Of a DNA stretch of 7,800 bases, positions 6,116 through 7,800 are shown piece after piece. Both the position numbers and the translations under genes were made by a program. Within the stretch, counting starts at the first letter, position 1. Every line of letters begins with the position of its first letter. Origin of the DNA: SAR86 cluster bacterium (GTDB taxonomy: Bacteria > Pseudomonadota > Gammaproteobacteria > Pseudomonadales > Azotimanducaceae); NCBI GenBank assembly GCA_013204195.1, contig JABMOJ010000059.1, positions 1 through 7,800 of the forward strand. Reading direction: 5' to 3'. The notes below the pieces were generated by a model, which did no database searches, was not told the origin of the DNA, and worked only from the letters and a program-made list of their open reading frames with translations.

Positions 6116-7128
6116 AGATACTGCTAACTGGTGGGGCGGGCTATATCGGCTCGCACACCGCGGTCGAGCTGATACTCGCAGGACACCAAGTCACTATTGT
6201 CGACAATCTTGCTAACAGCTCGGCGATGTCGGTCGCTAGAGTCGAAGCCCTGACTCAGTCTAACGTGGCCTTGCATAAAATCGATCTGCTTGAGGTGAAA
6301 GCCCTCGATCAGCTGTTTGCCAATCAGCCATTCGACGCGGTCGTGCATTTTGCCGGACTCAAAGCCGTGGGCGAATCTGTTCGTGAACCGCTGAATTATT
6401 ATCAGACTAATATCAACACCACCCTTAACCTAGTCGATTGCATGCTGCGCCACGATGTGCATCGATTAGTCTTCAGCTCATCTGCCACGGTCTACGGTGA
6501 GCCCGAAAAAATACCCGTCGATGAATCCTCACCGATTATTGATGCCACGAATCCTTATAGTCGCTCCAAACTGTTTATCGAAAAAATCTTGGAAGATGTC
6601 TGTATCGCTAATCCCAAATTCAATGTCGCCCGATTACGTTATTTTAATCCTGGCGGCGCCCATGCCAGCGGCGAGATCGGCGAGGATCCCCACGGTACAC
6701 CGAATAATTTATTGCCCTTTGTGACTCAGGTCGCCGTTGGCAAACTCCAACAACTGGTAGTCTTTGGCCAGGACTATGCCACACCGGACGGCACCTGCGT
6801 TCGCGATTATATTCATGTGGTGGACTTGGCCCGCGGCCACTTGGCGGCCATTAACAAGCTCGCCGAGAACCCCGGATTGGTGACTTATAATCTCGGCAGC
6901 GGCGTCGGCCACTCGGTACTGGATGTCATCCACGCCTTCGAAACCGCTAACCACCTGACACTACCCTATACCGTGGGCCCACGCCGCGAAGGTGATATCG
7001 CCGAATATTATGCTGACCCGACCAAAGCACTGCAAGAATTAGGTTGGCGAGCAGAAAAGAGTCTTGAAGATATCTGCCGGGATGCCTGGCGTTGGCAGCA
7101 AAAAAACCCTGATGGCTATCCAGACTGA
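6112..7128 (+). CDS. galE: UDP-glucose 4-epimerase
   Basis: GalE interconverts UDP-glucose and UDP-galactose with tightly bound NAD, feeding galactose use and surface polysaccharide synthesis in the cytosol. The protein is 338 residues, exactly the E. coli length, with no visible indels. It is an extended short-chain dehydrogenase: the nucleotide-binding GGAGYIGSH is at residues 7-15, and the catalytic S124 (SSSATVYGE) and Y149/K153 (NPYSRSK) all carry E. coli numbering. LRYFNPGGAH, PNNLLPF, VRDYIHVVDLA and the ending GYPD are family signatures. Residue 299 is tyrosine, as in E. coli, the bulky gate residue that disfavours N-acetylated sugars, so UDP-Glc/UDP-Gal is the predicted substrate pair. 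The start ATG overlaps the stop of the HAD gene as ATGA. No separate ribosome site is evident, which points to translational coupling. Confidence 0.96.
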   Translation: MKILLTGGAGYIGSHTAVELILAGHQVTIVDNLANSSAMSVARVEALTQSNVALHKIDLLEVKALDQLFANQPFDAVVHFAGLKAVGESVREPLNYYQTNINTTLNLVDCMLRHDVHRLVFSSSATVYGEPEKIPVDESSPIIDATNPYSRSKLFIEKILEDVCIANPKFNVARLRYFNPGGAHASGEIGEDPHGTPNNLLPFVTQVAVGKLQQLVVFGQDYATPDGTCVRDYIHVVDLARGHLAAINKLAENPGLVTYNLGSGVGHSVLDVIHAFETANHLTLPYTVGPRREGDIAEYYADPTKALQELGWRAEKSLEDICRDAWRWQQKNPDGYPD

Positions 7129-7218
7129 TCTCTGCAGCCCGGCATTTTCGCTACAACAATCCTGCTTTGATGCGCATCGACAACAGTTCCTTCAGACCGC
7201 CAATGCTCTTAACACCAA

Positions 7219-7246
7219 TTGTCAGCCAAGGGGCGACTGCCAACAA
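7219..7246 (-). terminator. Weak hairpin just past the galM stop
   Basis: In the minus-strand RNA, UUGUUGGC pairs with GCUGACAA (8 bp including two G-U wobbles) around a 12-nt loop and is followed by UUGGUGUU. It starts 2 nt after the galM stop. The same DNA is less stable in the plus-strand RNA, so it would serve galM more than galE. The stem is weak and there is no run of U, so this is a tentative call. The 120 bp between the converging genes show no stronger terminator. Confidence 0.22.
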
Positions 7247-7248
7247 GG

Positions 7249-7800
7249 CTATTTAGCCGTAAAACGGTAGATCGAGGTACTGTCAAAGACAGCGCCAGCA
7301 GCTAGCCGCGTCGAGGGAAAATGGGGCATATTCGGACTGTCAGGGAAATGCTGAGTTTCCAGGCACAGCCCCGCATGAGGTGTTGGCAGATAGTTTCCCG
7401 TATAAAATTGCAAGCCAGGCTCAGACGTGAATATTTCCAGCACAATGCCGGAATCTGGACTGTAAAGGCTCGCAACTGACTGGGCCAACGCGCCATCATC
7501 GTCACTGTTTGTTATTTGATTCAAAACAAAACAGTGATCAAAGCCAAGCCCCAAACTTAATTGTTCATCCCCACGCGCCAACCTGCTACCGATATTTGCT
7601 GATTGCGAAAAATCAAACGCGGTGTCTGCTACAGCTTTGATCTCGCCAGTGGGTAATACTTCCGTATCGATGGGCAGATAGGCTCCAGCGGCAATCTGCA
7701 GCTCGTGGTTGCGGATATCCCCGTCGCCAGTAGCAGCACCATCCAGATTAAAGTAGGTATGATTTGTTAAATTGATGATCGTGTCGCGATTGCTGATTGC
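7249..7800 (-). CDS. galM: Galactose mutarotase (aldose 1-epimerase), partial at right edge
   Basis: GalM interconverts alpha- and beta-D-galactose, the entry to the Leloir pathway. The C-terminal 183 residues are visible out of an expected 340-350; the N-terminus lies beyond base 7800. The frame is open to the edge. Family signatures are present: NLTNHTYFNLDG, whose His is the catalytic acid; GLGFDHCFVLN, whose Asp binds substrate; YTGNYL; and LETQHFPDSPN, whose Glu is the catalytic base. These assignments follow the Lactococcus enzyme (H170, D243, E304). It ends at a TAG at 7251-7249 and converges on galE with 120 bp between the genes, so it is transcribed separately from the galE operon even though it is functionally linked. 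It shows no sign of decay in the visible part. Confidence 0.93.
   Translation of the reverse strand, partial: AISNRDTIINLTNHTYFNLDGAATGDGDIRNHELQIAAGAYLPIDTEVLPTGEIKAVADTAFDFSQSANIGSRLARGDEQLSLGLGFDHCFVLNQITNSDDDGALAQSVASLYSPDSGIVLEIFTSEPGLQFYTGNYLPTPHAGLCLETQHFPDSPNMPHFPSTRLAAGAVFDSTSIYRFTAK

Noticed and set aside
7064..7270. Plus-strand open frame across the galE stop into the 3' end of galM
   Set aside because: It overlaps galE in another frame and then runs antisense to galM. The cysteine- and glutamine-rich tail shows no known motif, and GalE is already full length, so it is not a frameshifted extension.

Overview
The window looks like chromosomal DNA of a Gram-negative gammaproteobacterium. 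The evidence is a fabA-fabB pair (the anaerobic unsaturated fatty acid route), an LpxA-type acyltransferase (lipid A synthesis), a PhoB/PhoR-like two-component pair, and a GalE that keeps the E. coli length and active-site numbering. There are no insertion sequences, phage genes, CRISPR arrays, rRNA or tRNA genes that I can see. Genus-level assignment is not possible from the sequence alone.

Layout. Bases 1-4028 are all on the minus strand and read right to left: fabA (4028-3468), fabB (3459-2242), an intergenic stretch with a near-perfect 20-bp hairpin, a PhoB-like response regulator (2050-1358), and its sensor kinase (1348 to beyond the left edge, so its C-terminal ATPase domain is missing). 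Bases 4029-4655 are a roughly 630-bp divergent intergenic region. It has a well-formed extended -10 promoter for fabA with a strong imperfect palindrome about 64 bp upstream of the inferred start point, and a candidate extended -10 promoter for the rightward genes. Bases 4656-7128 are a tight plus-strand operon: lpxA, a HAD-family hydrolase and galE, with a 2-nt gap and then a 4-nt ATGA overlap. galM (aldose 1-epimerase) converges on galE from the right edge and is truncated by the window.

Function. FabA and FabB together make unsaturated acyl-ACP for membrane phospholipids. LpxA draws on the same acyl-ACP pool for lipid A. GalE supplies UDP-galactose for surface polysaccharide or Leloir metabolism, and GalM interconverts the galactose anomers. 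So the right two thirds of the window is mainly about the cell envelope, fatty acids and sugar nucleotides, flanked on the left by a signalling pair that may sense phosphate.

I do not see an undescribed multi-gene system here. The items most worth following up are the palindrome upstream of fabA, the GNRA-capped hairpin between fabB and the response regulator, the stand-alone lpxA in an operon with a HAD protein and galE, the HAD protein's missing second motif-I aspartate, and the missing sigma-contact tryptophan in the PhoB-like protein.
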